From a bacterium (GTDB lineage Bacteria; Pseudomonadota; Alphaproteobacteria; CAJXXZ01; DAHXLG01): 44,419 nucleotides of DNA. The DNA is taken from the NCBI GenBank assembly GCA_027371775.1, contig DAHXLG010000004.1:1-44419 (forward strand). The letters run 5' to 3'. Below, piece after piece: positions 1 through 9,559 of this stretch (the first letter of the stretch is position 1; each line of letters opens with the position of its first letter). A model generated the notes under the pieces. The model was not told where the DNA came from, ran no database searches, and worked only from the letters and a program-made list of their open reading frames with translations. The translations under genes were made by a program, and so were the position numbers.

Positions 1-606
1 ATAATTTCCTAAAATTTGAGCTCCTTCTATCCGCTCAACATCATGAAAATGCCCTCCACCTTTATAGTAAACGCGAAAAGTAAAGCCATCAGATAAAACC
101 TGAGGCACAGCGCGAGTGCCAAAATGAGAACCATAACTAAATGGCAAAAAAGATGGCCCTTCAATTTTGCCCTTAAACAAGGCTAATTCTCTTTCGCAAA
201 CAGTGCTATAAGCTTCATCTTTGGCAAACTCAACATGCTTTGTAGCAAAATATGCACCTGCACAAATACCCAAAAATGCTCCACCATTAGAGACATATTC
301 TTGAATCTGCTTGTTACCTTCTCCGTTCAAATATTTACAATAATAACTTGATGCCCCACCTGGCATAATCAACAATATCGCATCTTTTTTCCATCTTCCT
401 GCAACAATATCTGCCGCTCTTATTTCTTTAATTTTGTACTTTTTAGTTATTAACTTACCAAGACCATCTTTGAGCGATTGCAATCCAATAGGTGCTGCTC
501 CCAAATCTGAATAAACATAAATTATATCAGGCGCAGCAAAACTAAATTGAATCAAACAAAGCAAACAAAAAAATTGTAAAAATTTAAAAATCGAACGTAA
601 TTTCAT
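1..606 (-). CDS. Secreted BPL_N-type (glutamine-amidotransferase-fold) protein, 3' end cut by window
   Basis: The frame is open for 202 codons from ATG at 606 to base 1, so the C-terminus lies outside the window. An in-frame ATG at 615 adds three residues. Residues 1-24 (MKLRSIFKFLQFF...FSFA) look like a Sec signal peptide cleaved before APDIIYVY, so the product is probably periplasmic or exported. The core has the nucleophile-elbow motif GGAFLGICAGAYFA, with the Cys of the class I amidotransferase fold, preceded by LLIMPGGA and followed by YYKGGGHF. These are typical of the BPL_N family: stand-alone bacterial proteins related to the N-terminal domain of fungal biotin-protein ligase. The substrate is unknown and no ligase domain is visible. 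A decayed tandem paralogue lies immediately upstream (717-1444). The fold is reasonably sure; the function is not. Confidence 0.75.
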   Translation of the reverse strand, partial: MKLRSIFKFLQFFCLLCLIQFSFAAPDIIYVYSDLGAAPIGLQSLKDGLGKLITKKYKIKEIRAADIVAGRWKKDAILLIMPGGASSYYCKYLNGEGNKQIQEYVSNGGAFLGICAGAYFATKHVEFAKDEAYSTVCERELALFKGKIEGPSFLPFSYGSHFGTRAVPQVLSDGFTFRVYYKGGGHFHDVERIEGAQILGNY

Positions 607-716
607 AAGACTCATTATATACAACATCATATCAAACAATCAACAAAGCAATATTATCACGCAATTTAAAAAGCCTCATGCAAAAAACTTTAAAAACACT
701 GCAGCTTATGAAAAAA

Positions 717-1444
717 TTAACAAATTAGTCGAGCAATAATATCTTTACAAAACAACAATCTATCTTCTTCAAAAATCTTTAACTCAGAAACAATTACCTT
801 TAAAAAACCATCAAAATCTTCTTCTCTCTCAAGCATTTGTTGATCAATTTCAAAATGAACTCCAGACAAAATCACTAATCCATTTCCATATTTTGTTTTA
901 ATAATAGCAGGTAGCTTATTTTTGTAATGAGCAATAATTTGAGCGTTTGAATTAACAAAATATCCTCCACCATTATAATAAACGCCCAATTGCCGACCAT
1001 CGTTTAAAATAATTTTTTCAGCACAAGCTCAACGAAGCAAATTATAATAAAACTTGTGAACTGGACCGTACGCCACGCAATCAACAAGCGCCAATGACGC
1101 TCACCATAAACTTGTAACCGACCACCCATATCAAATTCAACATTTCTACAAGCGTAGTAAGCACCAGCACATATCCCAAGATAAGATCCACCACCAGCAA
1201 CATATTTTTTTATCTGATTATTTCCAACACCATCAAGCTTATGACAATATGGCAGATCAGCACCACCTGGCATGACCAGTAAAACAGAGTCACTAATCCA
1301 TTCACCTAAAATAATTTTATCAGCTTTTATATCTCTCACATAATGCCTTGTAAGCTTAGAAAACATGGTTTTTGTATGAGCTAACACCATCGCATCAACT
1401 GCATGATCTGAATAAACATAAATTACATTTTTATTTTCTCTAGA
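717..1444 (-). pseudogene. Decayed tandem paralogue of the BPL_N-type protein
   Basis: Two open pieces in different frames together make a protein like its neighbour at 1-606. The N-terminal piece has IYVYSDHAV, LLVMPGGA and GGGSYLGICAGAYYA. The C-terminal piece has GVYYNGGGYF and runs to a TAA at 717. Three lesions are visible. First, the frame is closed at 1445-1447 (TAA) with no ATG before residue MVLAH, so the signal peptide and start are lost. Second, there is a frameshift near 1098, after VYGER. Third, a TGA at 1029-1031 interrupts the restored frame, which otherwise reads VAYGPVHKFYYNLLR then ACAEKIILNDGRQLG. The region is a remnant of a tandem duplication, unlikely to make a working product. 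Confidence 0.8.
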
Positions 1445-1766
1445 TTATTCACTAGTATAAATACACAACACTCTATGCAGCCATTTCTGAGTTTATTAGA
1501 ACAAATTTTAACAAAAAACAAGAAGTGACAAGCAACTCAATCATACCGTTATAAATTATTTCACAACGCAACAAATAAAAAATGCGCATGAAAACAGGCA
1601 GAAGCTTATCTCAAACAAATCTTCACATTAAATCTATAAACTATAAAAATCAATTTTCGAAATGAATCTTTTTAAAAGAATATTTTCATTCCAAAACATG
1701 TCCGTACAATTTTAAAAAAATATGATATTTCGTGCCAATAATACGGCACCAACAATATTACAAAGA
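1445..1766. other. AT-rich intergenic stretch, no gene seen
   Basis: About 320 bases between the decayed BPL_N copy and the 3' end of rpsD. I see no open frame with protein-like content, no tRNA-like fold and no clear terminator hairpin. Confidence 0.5.
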
Positions 1767-2390
1767 TCAGATCTTACGTGAGTAGTATTCCACGATCAAA
1801 TGTGGATTCACCTTAACTGGATAAGGTACTTCGTCTAAAGTGGGAACCTTGATTAACCTAGCAGCACATCCTTCATCTAGAGCTTCATAATATGTTGGCA
1901 ATGTACGCTCTGCTAGATCCATGGACTCCTTAATCTTAGCATGATCTTTAATTGTATCACGCAAAGAAACAACATCCCCAGCTTTTAACAAATATGAGCA
2001 CACAGAAGTAACGTTCCCATTCACCACGATATGCTTATGCTTGACCATTTGCTTGGCTGCAAAAATTGTAGGAGCCCATTTCATTCTATAAACAAAAGCA
2101 TCAAGACGAGATTCAAGCATACCAATAAACACTTGAGCCACGTTTTCCTTAGAACGACTTGCTTTAGTAAAGAAAATTCTAAACTGCTTTTCCTTCATGC
2201 CATAATAAAACTGCAACTTTTGCTTCTCAGATAACTGAACACCAAAGTTTGAAGTTCTTTTTCTTTTTGTGCTTTTACCATGCTGACCAGGCTTTGTTGG
2301 CCTTGTATTAACCGGGCTCTTTGGACGTCCCCATAGGTTAATTCCAAGTCTGCGATCAATTTTATACTTAGGAACCGTTACTCTAGACAA
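1767..2390 (-). CDS. rpsD: 30S ribosomal protein S4
   Basis: A protein of 207 residues, the normal length for S4, a primary 16S rRNA-binding protein of the small subunit that starts 5'-domain assembly. The N-terminal signature YKIDRRLGINLWGRPKSPVN and the S4 RNA-binding domain at about residues 95-155 (LESRLDAFVYRMKWAPT, then KHIVVNGN) are clear. The start is taken as TTG at 2390: the motif AAGGAG lies six bases upstream (about 2397-2402) and no in-frame ATG fits family length better. The gene stands alone, not in an alpha-operon, with about 470 bases to the divergent dapB. In many bacteria S4 represses its own operon; no such leader structure was recognised here. Confidence 0.96.
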   Translation of the reverse strand: MSRVTVPKYKIDRRLGINLWGRPKSPVNTRPTKPGQHGKSTKRKRTSNFGVQLSEKQKLQFYYGMKEKQFRIFFTKASRSKENVAQVFIGMLESRLDAFVYRMKWAPTIFAAKQMVKHKHIVVNGNVTSVCSYLLKAGDVVSLRDTIKDHAKIKESMDLAERTLPTYYEALDEGCAARLIKVPTLDEVPYPVKVNPHLIVEYYSRKI

Positions 2391-2861
2391 AACATTCTCC
2401 TTCCGTTTTCCTTATATTCGATTTTTCACGCCAGATATAATATGTACGGCGCAAATATCATCTCTAGTAATCCTATTACGTTTTTTATATTGTGTCTAGG
2501 TGTAACAGAATAAGATCCTAGTGTAACTTAAGCTTGGTTTTAATAACACTTGTGGATCTTGTTTGCACAACACTTTGACTTCATTTGTGTTTAGTAATTT
2601 ATACAAAACATACTTTTTAAAGCCACAAGCGTAAATCAAAAATTGTACAAAGCGTGCAACAAGCATTGGAGGTATATCAAGATGCCCAATAATATAAGTA
2701 TGTGACGTTAAACGACGAAAACATTCTCTTTTAAAAAAACAACCAAATTAATTCTTCTACGCATCTTTTTTCTTCTACACATCTTTTTTGGTCTAAGATA
2801 ATTTGTGAACATATCAAAAGCGGCTGCAATTATGCTAATCTTAACTCAAGGAACAAAAGGC
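2391..2861. other. Divergent intergenic region between rpsD and dapB
   Basis: About 470 bases that must hold the divergent promoters. It is AT-rich, and I see no further ORF that looks coded. Short pyrimidine runs occur at 2755-2790 (a repeated TCTTTTTTCTTCTAC-like motif), but no function is evident. Confidence 0.45.
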
Positions 2862-3500
2862 ATGAAACTAAAAATTGGAATAATAGGATCTGGCAAGCTA
2901 GCAAGCTGTGTAATAGACGCATTAAACACAAGCTACGATGCACAGCTTAGTGGAATTTATTCACAGCGTACAGATATAAATGCAACACAAAACATAACTC
3001 AATTACAGGAAGATTCCGACATTCTAATAGACTGCAGCACAAATGGTTTTGATGCGCGTGCAGACAAAATCAACAAGCCACTTGTAATTGCAACCACACA
3101 AGAATATGAAAAACTGCCGAATGTACCTATTTTAGTGCTTCCAAATGGATCTATTGGATGGAATTGCGTACACATGATGGTAGAAAAACTATCCAAACTA
3201 GGCAAATATGAGTTTATCATAACAGATATTCATCACAAGCATAAAAAAGACGCTCCATCAGGCACGGCACGAAGATTAATAAAAGCACTTGAAGGAAGCA
3301 ATGTAAAGTGCAGCAGTCATCGCGTAGGCGAAGTATTTGGCTTACATCAAATAATAGCAATTGGAGAACACGAAACTATCAAAATTGAACATGAAGCATC
3401 TTCTAGAGCCGCATTTGGAACGGGACTAATAAGCGCAGCAAAATGGCTGCATGGCAAGCCAAATAGCACATATACAGCTAACGATTGGCTTAAAAAATAA
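2862..3500 (+). CDS. dapB: 4-hydroxy-tetrahydrodipicolinate reductase
   Basis: Catalyses NAD(P)H-dependent reduction in the lysine/meso-diaminopimelate pathway, in the cytoplasm. The N-terminus has the dinucleotide-binding loop IGIIGSGKLA. The family signature ITDIHHKHKKDAPSGTARRL carries the catalytic His pair, the substrate-binding Lys and the DAPSGTA loop. The start is set at ATG 2862, giving 212 residues, because AAGGA lies nine bases upstream and the preceding GTG-initiated extension (from 2805) has no family counterpart. At 212 residues it is shorter than the usual 240-270; the shortening is mostly in the middle of the Rossmann domain. dapA and asd, encoding neighbouring pathway steps, are elsewhere in this window. 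Confidence 0.93.
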   Translation: MKLKIGIIGSGKLASCVIDALNTSYDAQLSGIYSQRTDINATQNITQLQEDSDILIDCSTNGFDARADKINKPLVIATTQEYEKLPNVPILVLPNGSIGWNCVHMMVEKLSKLGKYEFIITDIHHKHKKDAPSGTARRLIKALEGSNVKCSSHRVGEVFGLHQIIAIGEHETIKIEHEASSRAAFGTGLISAAKWLHGKPNSTYTANDWLKK

Positions 3501-3549
3501 AGTAAACAAGCTGGAATTAAAAATCTTAAAAATATAAACAAGTCATCTT

Positions 3550-4698
3550 CTAATAACAAAACATAAATGAATCACAATCTTGCTCAAATGCTTCATGTTC
3601 TTTGTAATCATCGGCTACATCATCTAAAGTCATCAAATAAACAACAAGAAAACATTGATAAATCATACGTGCAGCATCTAATGCTCGTAGCATAGATTGC
3701 TGACTTTTTGAAATCATAAGCAATAACATTTCACCTGGAAATGGCGCAATGACATTTTCCATCATCTTCTTTAAACAATCTGCTTCAAATGACGTCACAC
3801 CTGGCAATTGACTTATATCTGGAACTAAATTACCTTCTAAAAATATGCAAAAATTCAACAAACGCAATGGTCTAAGCTTAGACAAATAAATCAATTCTTG
3901 CACATTATAAACCAGTGTCGCTCCAGTATTTAAAACTTCGTGCAACAAATTGAAATTCTTGTGAACATCAAACGGATTAGCATTAATATTATTAAAATAG
4001 ATACTGTAAGTATCCATGCCAAACTTTCCAAAATCATATTCGAAAATGTTGTAACCATTATTTGCTATCCAAGCTAACAAATAATCACAAAGCGTTATCC
4101 CTCTTTTAACAATCCACCTATTAGCAGCTCCAAAATAGTTATCAGGCAAAATACTAATAGCCTCATTACTATAAATTCGTTCAAAAAAGACACTACAAAA
4201 TTCTTTTTTATTGCCAAATAATACATAAGCTTTCATACGCACAGGACACAAAACAACTTTGCAACTCCCAAATATATTCACACTCAGCGCCTTATAACAT
4301 GCAGAAACATCTCTCTCATCAAAAACAATGAAAACATTGCTTGAATCTATATTTTTGATATCGCAACGCAAATGCCTAGTGATAATAAATTTATGACGCC
4401 AAATTGTATCCATTAAACTACTCAATTCATTAGCATCAGAAACAGATAAGAACAAACAATCACCCTCGCTTAATTCAAATAACGGTTCAGAAAAAGGCTG
4501 AACTTGAGCTAACAATGTAGGATCTATTAAGTCACAAGTAAATCCATTATCTAAAGATTTAAGCAAGTGCAAAGAAAGCCAATCATCTTGTTTTTTTCCA
4601 AAAAATTTATCATGCTCCATGCCATACAAAAGCTCTGCGCAAGCAAATGATACATGCAAAACAATCGCATAACAAATTAAACGCAAAAAACTAATCAT
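3550..4698 (-). CDS. Unrecognised secreted protein
   Basis: I do not recognise the family. The frame runs upstream to 4788, with ATGs at 4764, 4755 and 4698. I choose 4698 because the product then starts with a clean signal peptide (MISFLRLICYAIVLHVSFACA, cleavage before ELLYG) and leaves 64 bases between this gene and divergent aspS. The ATG at 4764 would overlap the aspS start codon. The mature part of about 360 residues is mixed alpha/beta in appearance, moderately rich in Cys and Phe, with no membrane segment after the leader except a weakly hydrophobic stretch near the C-terminus (MIYQCFLVVYLMTLDD) and an acidic tail. No catalytic motif stands out. The length without a stop in such AT-rich DNA supports it being a real gene. 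Confidence 0.7.
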   Translation of the reverse strand: MISFLRLICYAIVLHVSFACAELLYGMEHDKFFGKKQDDWLSLHLLKSLDNGFTCDLIDPTLLAQVQPFSEPLFELSEGDCLFLSVSDANELSSLMDTIWRHKFIITRHLRCDIKNIDSSNVFIVFDERDVSACYKALSVNIFGSCKVVLCPVRMKAYVLFGNKKEFCSVFFERIYSNEAISILPDNYFGAANRWIVKRGITLCDYLLAWIANNGYNIFEYDFGKFGMDTYSIYFNNINANPFDVHKNFNLLHEVLNTGATLVYNVQELIYLSKLRPLRLLNFCIFLEGNLVPDISQLPGVTSFEADCLKKMMENVIAPFPGEMLLLMISKSQQSMLRALDAARMIYQCFLVVYLMTLDDVADDYKEHEAFEQDCDSFMFCY

Positions 4699-4762
4699 CA
4701 AAATATACGATATCACAAACGCAAGTCTTGTAAAACGACCAGCCAGAAGTATCATAGTATTC

Positions 4763-6511
4763 ATGAGCAACATATATAGAACACACACTTGCGGACAAAT
4801 TAATACCTCCTTAATCGATCAATCTGTTAAACTATCTGGTTTCGTACGCAAAAAGCGCGACCATGGCACAGTGCTATTTATAGACCTAGTGGATGCATCG
4901 GGCATCGTACAATGCGTTATCTCAAAATCAGATGATAGCCAAGCTTTTAAGGTAGCCGACAAAGTTTCGCATGAAAGCGTGGTAGTAATCGAAGGCAAAA
5001 TCATAAAACGCAGCAATGAAACAATTAACAAAAATATTTCATCAGGCGAAGTCGAATTGCTTATTACAAGCATGCAGGTACTATCAGCGGCACAAGAACT
5101 GCCATTTGCTATCAATCAACCTGATTTAAACGAGGAATTAGCTTTGCGCTATCGCTTCCTTTACCTGCGTCGCAAAGAAATGCAGGAAATATTGGCTATA
5201 CGTACTAATGTTATAAAGTTGTTACGTCAATACATGAACGAACTAGGGTTCATGGAAATTCAGACACCGATTCTAGCATCAAGCTCTCCAGAAGGCGCGC
5301 GTGACTATGTTGTACCAAGCCGATTGCATCCAGGTAAATTTTATGCATTACCACAAGCTCCGCAGCAATTCAAGCAGCTTTTGATGGCTTCTGGCATTGA
5401 GCGTTATTTCCAAATTGCTCCATGTTTTCGTGATGAGGATTCTCGTGCAGATAGATTAGTTGGCGAATTTTATCAGCTTGATTTTGAAATGGCATTTGCT
5501 ACCCAAGAAGATGTATTTAAAGTACTTGAACATGTGATGTACAGGCTATTCAAAACAATCAAACCAGAATACAAAATCCAAGAGAAATTTCCACGCATTC
5601 CATATCTAGAAGCAATTGCAAAATACGGCAGCGATAAACCAGATTTGCGCAATCCATTGTTGATTACGGATATAACAAACGAGCCGACTCCGAATATATT
5701 CAAACAGCTGGTAGCAGATGGAGGAAAATTGCTTGCAATAAGCGCACCAATTGAAGAAAAATCAAGTACATTCTTCGATCAGCTAACAGCGCACGTATCG
5801 CAGCTTGGAGCAAAAGGATTAGCATATTGCGTTTTAAAAGAAGGAGGATGGACTGGTCTGCTAGCCAAAATGTTGAGCGACGAAACGAAACAAATGATAG
5901 TCGGCAATACAGGAAATAACGCAATTTTCTTAATCGCGGATAAAAAAGATATGGCATACAAATTAGCAGGAGCTCTACGTACGCAATTAGGAAACAAACT
6001 CAACTTAATTGAAGAAAAAACATTTGCATTCTGCTTCATCACAGATTTCCCAATGTTTGAATGGAACGAAAGCAAGTCTGGAGAAAATAAATGGGATTTC
6101 ATGCACAACCCATTTTCTATGCCACAAAATTTGGATGCTCCAGTTGAAGAAATTCTATCATACCAATACGATATTGCATGTAATGGATACGAGCTTTCAA
6201 GCGGGGCAGTACGCAACTACAATCTAGACATCGTAAAAAGAGTATTCGAAATCGTAGGAGATGATTGCTCAAACTTGGAAGAGCGCTTCCCATTGTATAA
6301 ATCATTTAAATACGGAATCCCTCCACATGCAGGCAGCGCACCAGGAATAGATCGCATAATCATGTTACTAAGCGACCGTACAAACGTACGTGATATAGTG
6401 CCATTTCCACTCAACCAAAACGGCGAAAACTTACTAATGCACGCTCCTTGTGTTATACACGATCAATTACTTAAAGAGTTAAGGCTTGCGCTATTACCAA
6501 AAAACATATAG
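4763..6511 (+). CDS. aspS: Aspartyl-tRNA synthetase (probably non-discriminating)
   Basis: Class II synthetase of 582 residues, the normal bacterial length. It opens with the family start YRTHTCG and an OB-fold (LSGFVRKKRDHG), then the catalytic core with the EFYQLD element, motif 2 (QIAPCFRDEDSRADR, about residue 215), a GAD-domain insertion at about 290-420, and motif 3 (GSAPGIDRIIMLL, about 525). GatA and GatB are encoded in this window and so is tRNA-Asn, so by family knowledge the enzyme probably also charges tRNA-Asn with Asp for transamidation; that is inference. The ATG at 4763 fits the family N-terminus, though the ribosome-binding site is weak. Confidence 0.96.
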   Translation: MSNIYRTHTCGQINTSLIDQSVKLSGFVRKKRDHGTVLFIDLVDASGIVQCVISKSDDSQAFKVADKVSHESVVVIEGKIIKRSNETINKNISSGEVELLITSMQVLSAAQELPFAINQPDLNEELALRYRFLYLRRKEMQEILAIRTNVIKLLRQYMNELGFMEIQTPILASSSPEGARDYVVPSRLHPGKFYALPQAPQQFKQLLMASGIERYFQIAPCFRDEDSRADRLVGEFYQLDFEMAFATQEDVFKVLEHVMYRLFKTIKPEYKIQEKFPRIPYLEAIAKYGSDKPDLRNPLLITDITNEPTPNIFKQLVADGGKLLAISAPIEEKSSTFFDQLTAHVSQLGAKGLAYCVLKEGGWTGLLAKMLSDETKQMIVGNTGNNAIFLIADKKDMAYKLAGALRTQLGNKLNLIEEKTFAFCFITDFPMFEWNESKSGENKWDFMHNPFSMPQNLDAPVEEILSYQYDIACNGYELSSGAVRNYNLDIVKRVFEIVGDDCSNLEERFPLYKSFKYGIPPHAGSAPGIDRIIMLLSDRTNVRDIVPFPLNQNGENLLMHAPCVIHDQLLKELRLALLPKNI

Positions 6512-6641
6512 GTAGATAAATCGTAAGCAGCAATTTGCGAACTTAAGAGCACTTTCGATTAAAATAAATCAAGTTAGAATTAATATGCATGAGATATACC
6601 ATGCAACAAAAAAATTTCATATTTTATAATTTTATGTTAAG

Positions 6642-7070
6642 CTATAGCAATAATTTTAAATATTCTTCATCAGCCAATATTACATTTTGCAAAACATTAC
6701 ATTCCCTCATAGTAATTCTCCCACTATTGTCTAAAGGAATATAATTTGAAAGTAATCTATTTTGTGGTGCAAATTTCAAGAAAACGCTTTTAGAACATGC
6801 ATCATATAATTAATCAAACCTTTTTGATCACGATCCAACATTATGTCTGAATCTTATGAGCAAACATATACCTTTGATTTTTACCAAAATAATATCCAAC
6901 TCCAATTTTTACTGTGTTTAGTAAACCATCGTTGTTAAAGATCTCAGCATACATCAACATACCTAATGAGAGATAATCTTTCTGCTGATCAAAATATTTG
7001 TTATCCATATAAATTTTCAGCAGACAAATTCAAAAAGTATAATAGACAAAATATAAATAATTTTTTTCAT
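6642..7070 (-). pseudogene. Shattered gene for a small secreted protein
   Basis: On the minus strand a plausible reading starts at ATG 7070 (MKKIIYILSII, a signal-peptide start) and must shift frame to continue LNLSAENLYG. It must shift again to DNKYFDQQKDYLSLGMLMYA...TVKIGVGYYFGKNQ, again to MLDRDQKGLINYMMHVLK, and again to FAPQNRLLSNYIPLDNSGRI...EYLKLLL, ending at 6642. The pieces are consecutive and protein-like and together give about 140 residues. That pattern fits one gene broken by at least three small indels. The family is not recognised; the GVGYYFG segment could be a beta-strand of an outer-membrane protein, but this is a guess. Confidence 0.55.
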
Positions 7071-7158
7071 GTTATTTCTATATTACAAGATTTTATATTG
7101 CTCAACTAAACCAACTTACGCATAATATGAATTACAAACACAATTTATTGGAGGCTTT

Positions 7159-7860
7159 ATGATCATAGTAGTAGGAGGAATTAAAGGTGGCACAGGCAAA
7201 TCCACAATCGCATTCCATCTTGCAACACACGCATTTCTATCTGGAAAAAAAATCATGACATACGATTGCGATTATCCACAATTTTCCTTCAGTCGTTATT
7301 ATGAAAACCGCAAGAAGAACAAAACTGTGAAAACATGGGAAGAGCATTATCCAATAAAAGATATATCCAACATGCCAGAAATGAAAAATGACGTTATCAA
7401 TATAATTGATACACCAGGCAGATACGATGAGAATATTTTGAATATTCACAAAAAAGCAGATATAATAATCACACCAATCAACGATAGTTTCATGGATATC
7501 GATACAGTGATGAAAATCGAACAAGAGCGCTGGACACAGCCTGGCCAATACTACCAGGTAATTTTCGAAAACAAAAAGAATATGAAAGAATCATTATGGC
7601 TAGTCGTACGCAACCGATCAAGCAACGTTAATTCTAAGCATAAAAAGCTTGTGGAAGAAAAACTAAATGATCTTGCAAAAAGACTAAACTTCACAGTAAT
7701 GAAGGGTCTAAAAGAACGCAACATTTTCAGAGAGCTATTCTCACATGGGTTAACAGTATTAGACATAGAATCGAACAAAATGGCAATCTCACATCTTGCT
7801 GCAAAAATGGAAATCAAGACAATATGGAAAAGCATTGATGAATCAATAAATCATAAATAG
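7159..7860 (+). CDS. mipZ: MipZ-type ParA/MinD-like ATPase for division-site placement
   Basis: A protein of 233 residues with the deviant Walker A motif KGGTGKST (about 9-16), the A' region DCDYPQFSFSRYYENR, and Walker B NIIDTPG (about 88-94). The RYYENR element and the C-terminal block GLKERNIFRELFSHGLTVLD are the marks of alphaproteobacterial MipZ rather than of chromosomal or plasmid ParA. In Caulobacter MipZ binds ParB near the origin and keeps FtsZ from assembling over the poles; here this is by homology. It is shorter than typical MipZ (about 270). GGAGG lies just before the ATG, one of the strongest ribosome-binding sites in the window. It stands alone, with no ParB nearby. Confidence 0.88.
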   Translation: MIIVVGGIKGGTGKSTIAFHLATHAFLSGKKIMTYDCDYPQFSFSRYYENRKKNKTVKTWEEHYPIKDISNMPEMKNDVINIIDTPGRYDENILNIHKKADIIITPINDSFMDIDTVMKIEQERWTQPGQYYQVIFENKKNMKESLWLVVRNRSSNVNSKHKKLVEEKLNDLAKRLNFTVMKGLKERNIFRELFSHGLTVLDIESNKMAISHLAAKMEIKTIWKSIDESINHK

Positions 7861-7907
7861 ATCTTGTATGACTTACATTAATCGAAAAAATTTGAAATAA
7901 TTCAACA

Positions 7908-8195
7908 ATGTTATATTTATTATTGTTTTTATCAATCAATACATGGTGCCCTCAGCCATTTGAAGAGCAAGCAAAAAACAGAGAATCATTTAGCGCCTTC
8001 TTACAAAATGGAGCACAAACTACAAACCACACAATTTTCTTACCCCCTAAGCCTATATCTTCAGAAATTCCTATATCAAAAGCAAAAACTCCTACTACAA
8101 TCAGTACATATATTTCACAATTCGCATCTTCAGTATATCAATTAGGAAATAAAAAATCGGTGATTAGAAAATCTAAAAAAGTTAAAATAGATTAA
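7908..8195 (+). CDS. Possible small exported protein
   Basis: A 95-residue frame 48 bases after mipZ. It begins with a hydrophobic leader (MLYLLLFLSINTW) and continues with a Ser/Thr/Pro/Lys-rich, low-complexity part ending in a basic tail (KKSVIRKSKKVKID). No ribosome-binding site is seen and no family is recognised. A second frame overlaps it, so coding is uncertain. Confidence 0.35.
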   Translation: MLYLLLFLSINTWCPQPFEEQAKNRESFSAFLQNGAQTTNHTIFLPPKPISSEIPISKAKTPTTISTYISQFASSVYQLGNKKSVIRKSKKVKID

Positions 8196-8935
8196 AATGC
8201 AACTCTCTTTTTTTTTGATGCGAATTAAAACAAAAAGAAGTGATTTGTTTGATTAATCGAGTAAACTAAAAACGCAATATCTCATCTAAATTATGTTCTT
8301 TATCTATCAAAAAAATCAACTTTTTTAAGAATTTGTATAACTTTAATTTCTAAATAAATACAACAGCAAACTAAAATACTTTACAAATATATATAAACAA
8401 AAAACTCTGAACTTTACTAAGTGCATCAAAAGCAAAACAACTGATCTATATTTTCCATTTAAAAGTTCTTTCATATCTTTATAATATAGCCAATTCTGCT
8501 TCATTTGAATTATATCAACCAGTTTTATTGAAAGTTTTCGTGCAAACAAAATATCTACCTTCAACACATATAAACAGCTTAACAGCCGCTTGCAACTATT
8601 GAAAGCCTTTTATATTTTAGTTGCAAAAAAACAATATATTGATACTCCAAATTATGCTTCAACCAATGCAGTCAAATTTATACAGCGCAATTTAATCAAA
8701 ACCATGAAAAACTCGATCATAGATACTTTGCTCTCATATAAGGTAATGCATACTTATTCAACACATTTTCAAGATATTGCAAACCTATCAAGTACCAACT
8801 AACCTAATAATTTCAGAAACTCTAATTAGTAAATTATTCAAGCTAGATAATAAAAATATTATGCTTTCAACACAAACAAGAATGAACAATATCAGCGCTA
8901 TAACAAAAATTCAGTTCCGTTATATAAAACATTAA
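8196..8935. other. Long AT-rich region without a convincing gene
   Basis: About 740 bases between the doubtful small ORF and rlmE. A plus-strand frame of 70 residues (8590-8802, TTG start) and a minus-strand frame of 74 residues (8343-8567) exist, but neither has a ribosome-binding site or recognisable motifs. Decayed coding sequence is likely, though I cannot identify its source. Confidence 0.45.
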
Positions 8936-9538
8936 TCATGATAAATCACTTTGCTTAAAAGCGCATCCAATTAAATAAAATTCACTATTATCTAAGCAGC
9001 TAGCCTTTGGCTTAAAACGATACACTTTCTGAAAATGCTTTTTAAAATTAGCCAAAAATTCTATAAATGCAGCTCCATCAAAAATCTTGATACATATATT
9101 TCCACCTGGTTTTAAATGAGTCAGAGCAAGCGCTAACACCTCATTGGCAATATTCATTAACAACAGATGATTCAACTCACGCTGACTTGTACAATTTGGA
9201 GCAATATCAGAAAGTATCGTATCGTATACTGTATTGCCAATAAAATCTTTAGTCTCTTGTGAAAATATATCTGCCTTCAATGTACGCACGCCATGAATTG
9301 GTTGAATTGCAAGCAAATCTATGCCTTCAACATTTGCTCCAAATCTTTTGATAACTTGCAACCAGGCACCTGGAGCTGCTCCTAAATCAAGCACATTGCC
9401 ACGTATTATATTGTATTTTTGATGAATTTCGATCAATTTATAAGCAGAGCGCGCGCGATATCCTTCTTGTTTCGCTTTCACAAAAAATGGATCGTTTAAT
9501 CTAGTTTTCATCCATTGATGAGGATCACGTCTTTTCAT
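8936..9538 (-). CDS. rlmE: 23S rRNA (uridine-2552-2'-O)-methyltransferase
   Basis: A 200-residue SAM-dependent methyltransferase (FtsJ/RrmJ family) that modifies U2552 of the 23S A-loop at a late stage of 50S assembly. SAM motif I is NVLDLGAAPGAW (48-59). The catalytic K-D-K-E tetrad is visible as K34 (SAYKL), D111 (SDIAP), K151 (CIKIFDG) and E186 (NSEFYL). It follows the Ppx/GppA gene with a gap of about 20 bases on the same strand, an order common in alphaproteobacteria, so the two are probably cotranscribed. Confidence 0.95.
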   Translation of the reverse strand: MKRRDPHQWMKTRLNDPFFVKAKQEGYRARSAYKLIEIHQKYNIIRGNVLDLGAAPGAWLQVIKRFGANVEGIDLLAIQPIHGVRTLKADIFSQETKDFIGNTVYDTILSDIAPNCTSQRELNHLLLMNIANEVLALALTHLKPGGNICIKIFDGAAFIEFLANFKKHFQKVYRFKPKASCLDNSEFYLIGCAFKQSDLS

Positions 9539-9559
9539 TTCATTTCCGTTTTTTGAGCA

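Noticed and set aside
1029-1031. In-frame TGA in the BPL_N copy as a hint of TGA-to-Trp recoding
   Set aside because: TGA ends gatA and the lipoprotein gene at expected lengths, and conserved Trp positions use TGG. The TGA is just one lesion of a pseudogene.
5779-6216. 145-residue minus-strand ORF inside aspS
   Set aside because: It is a shadow of the conserved aspS frame.
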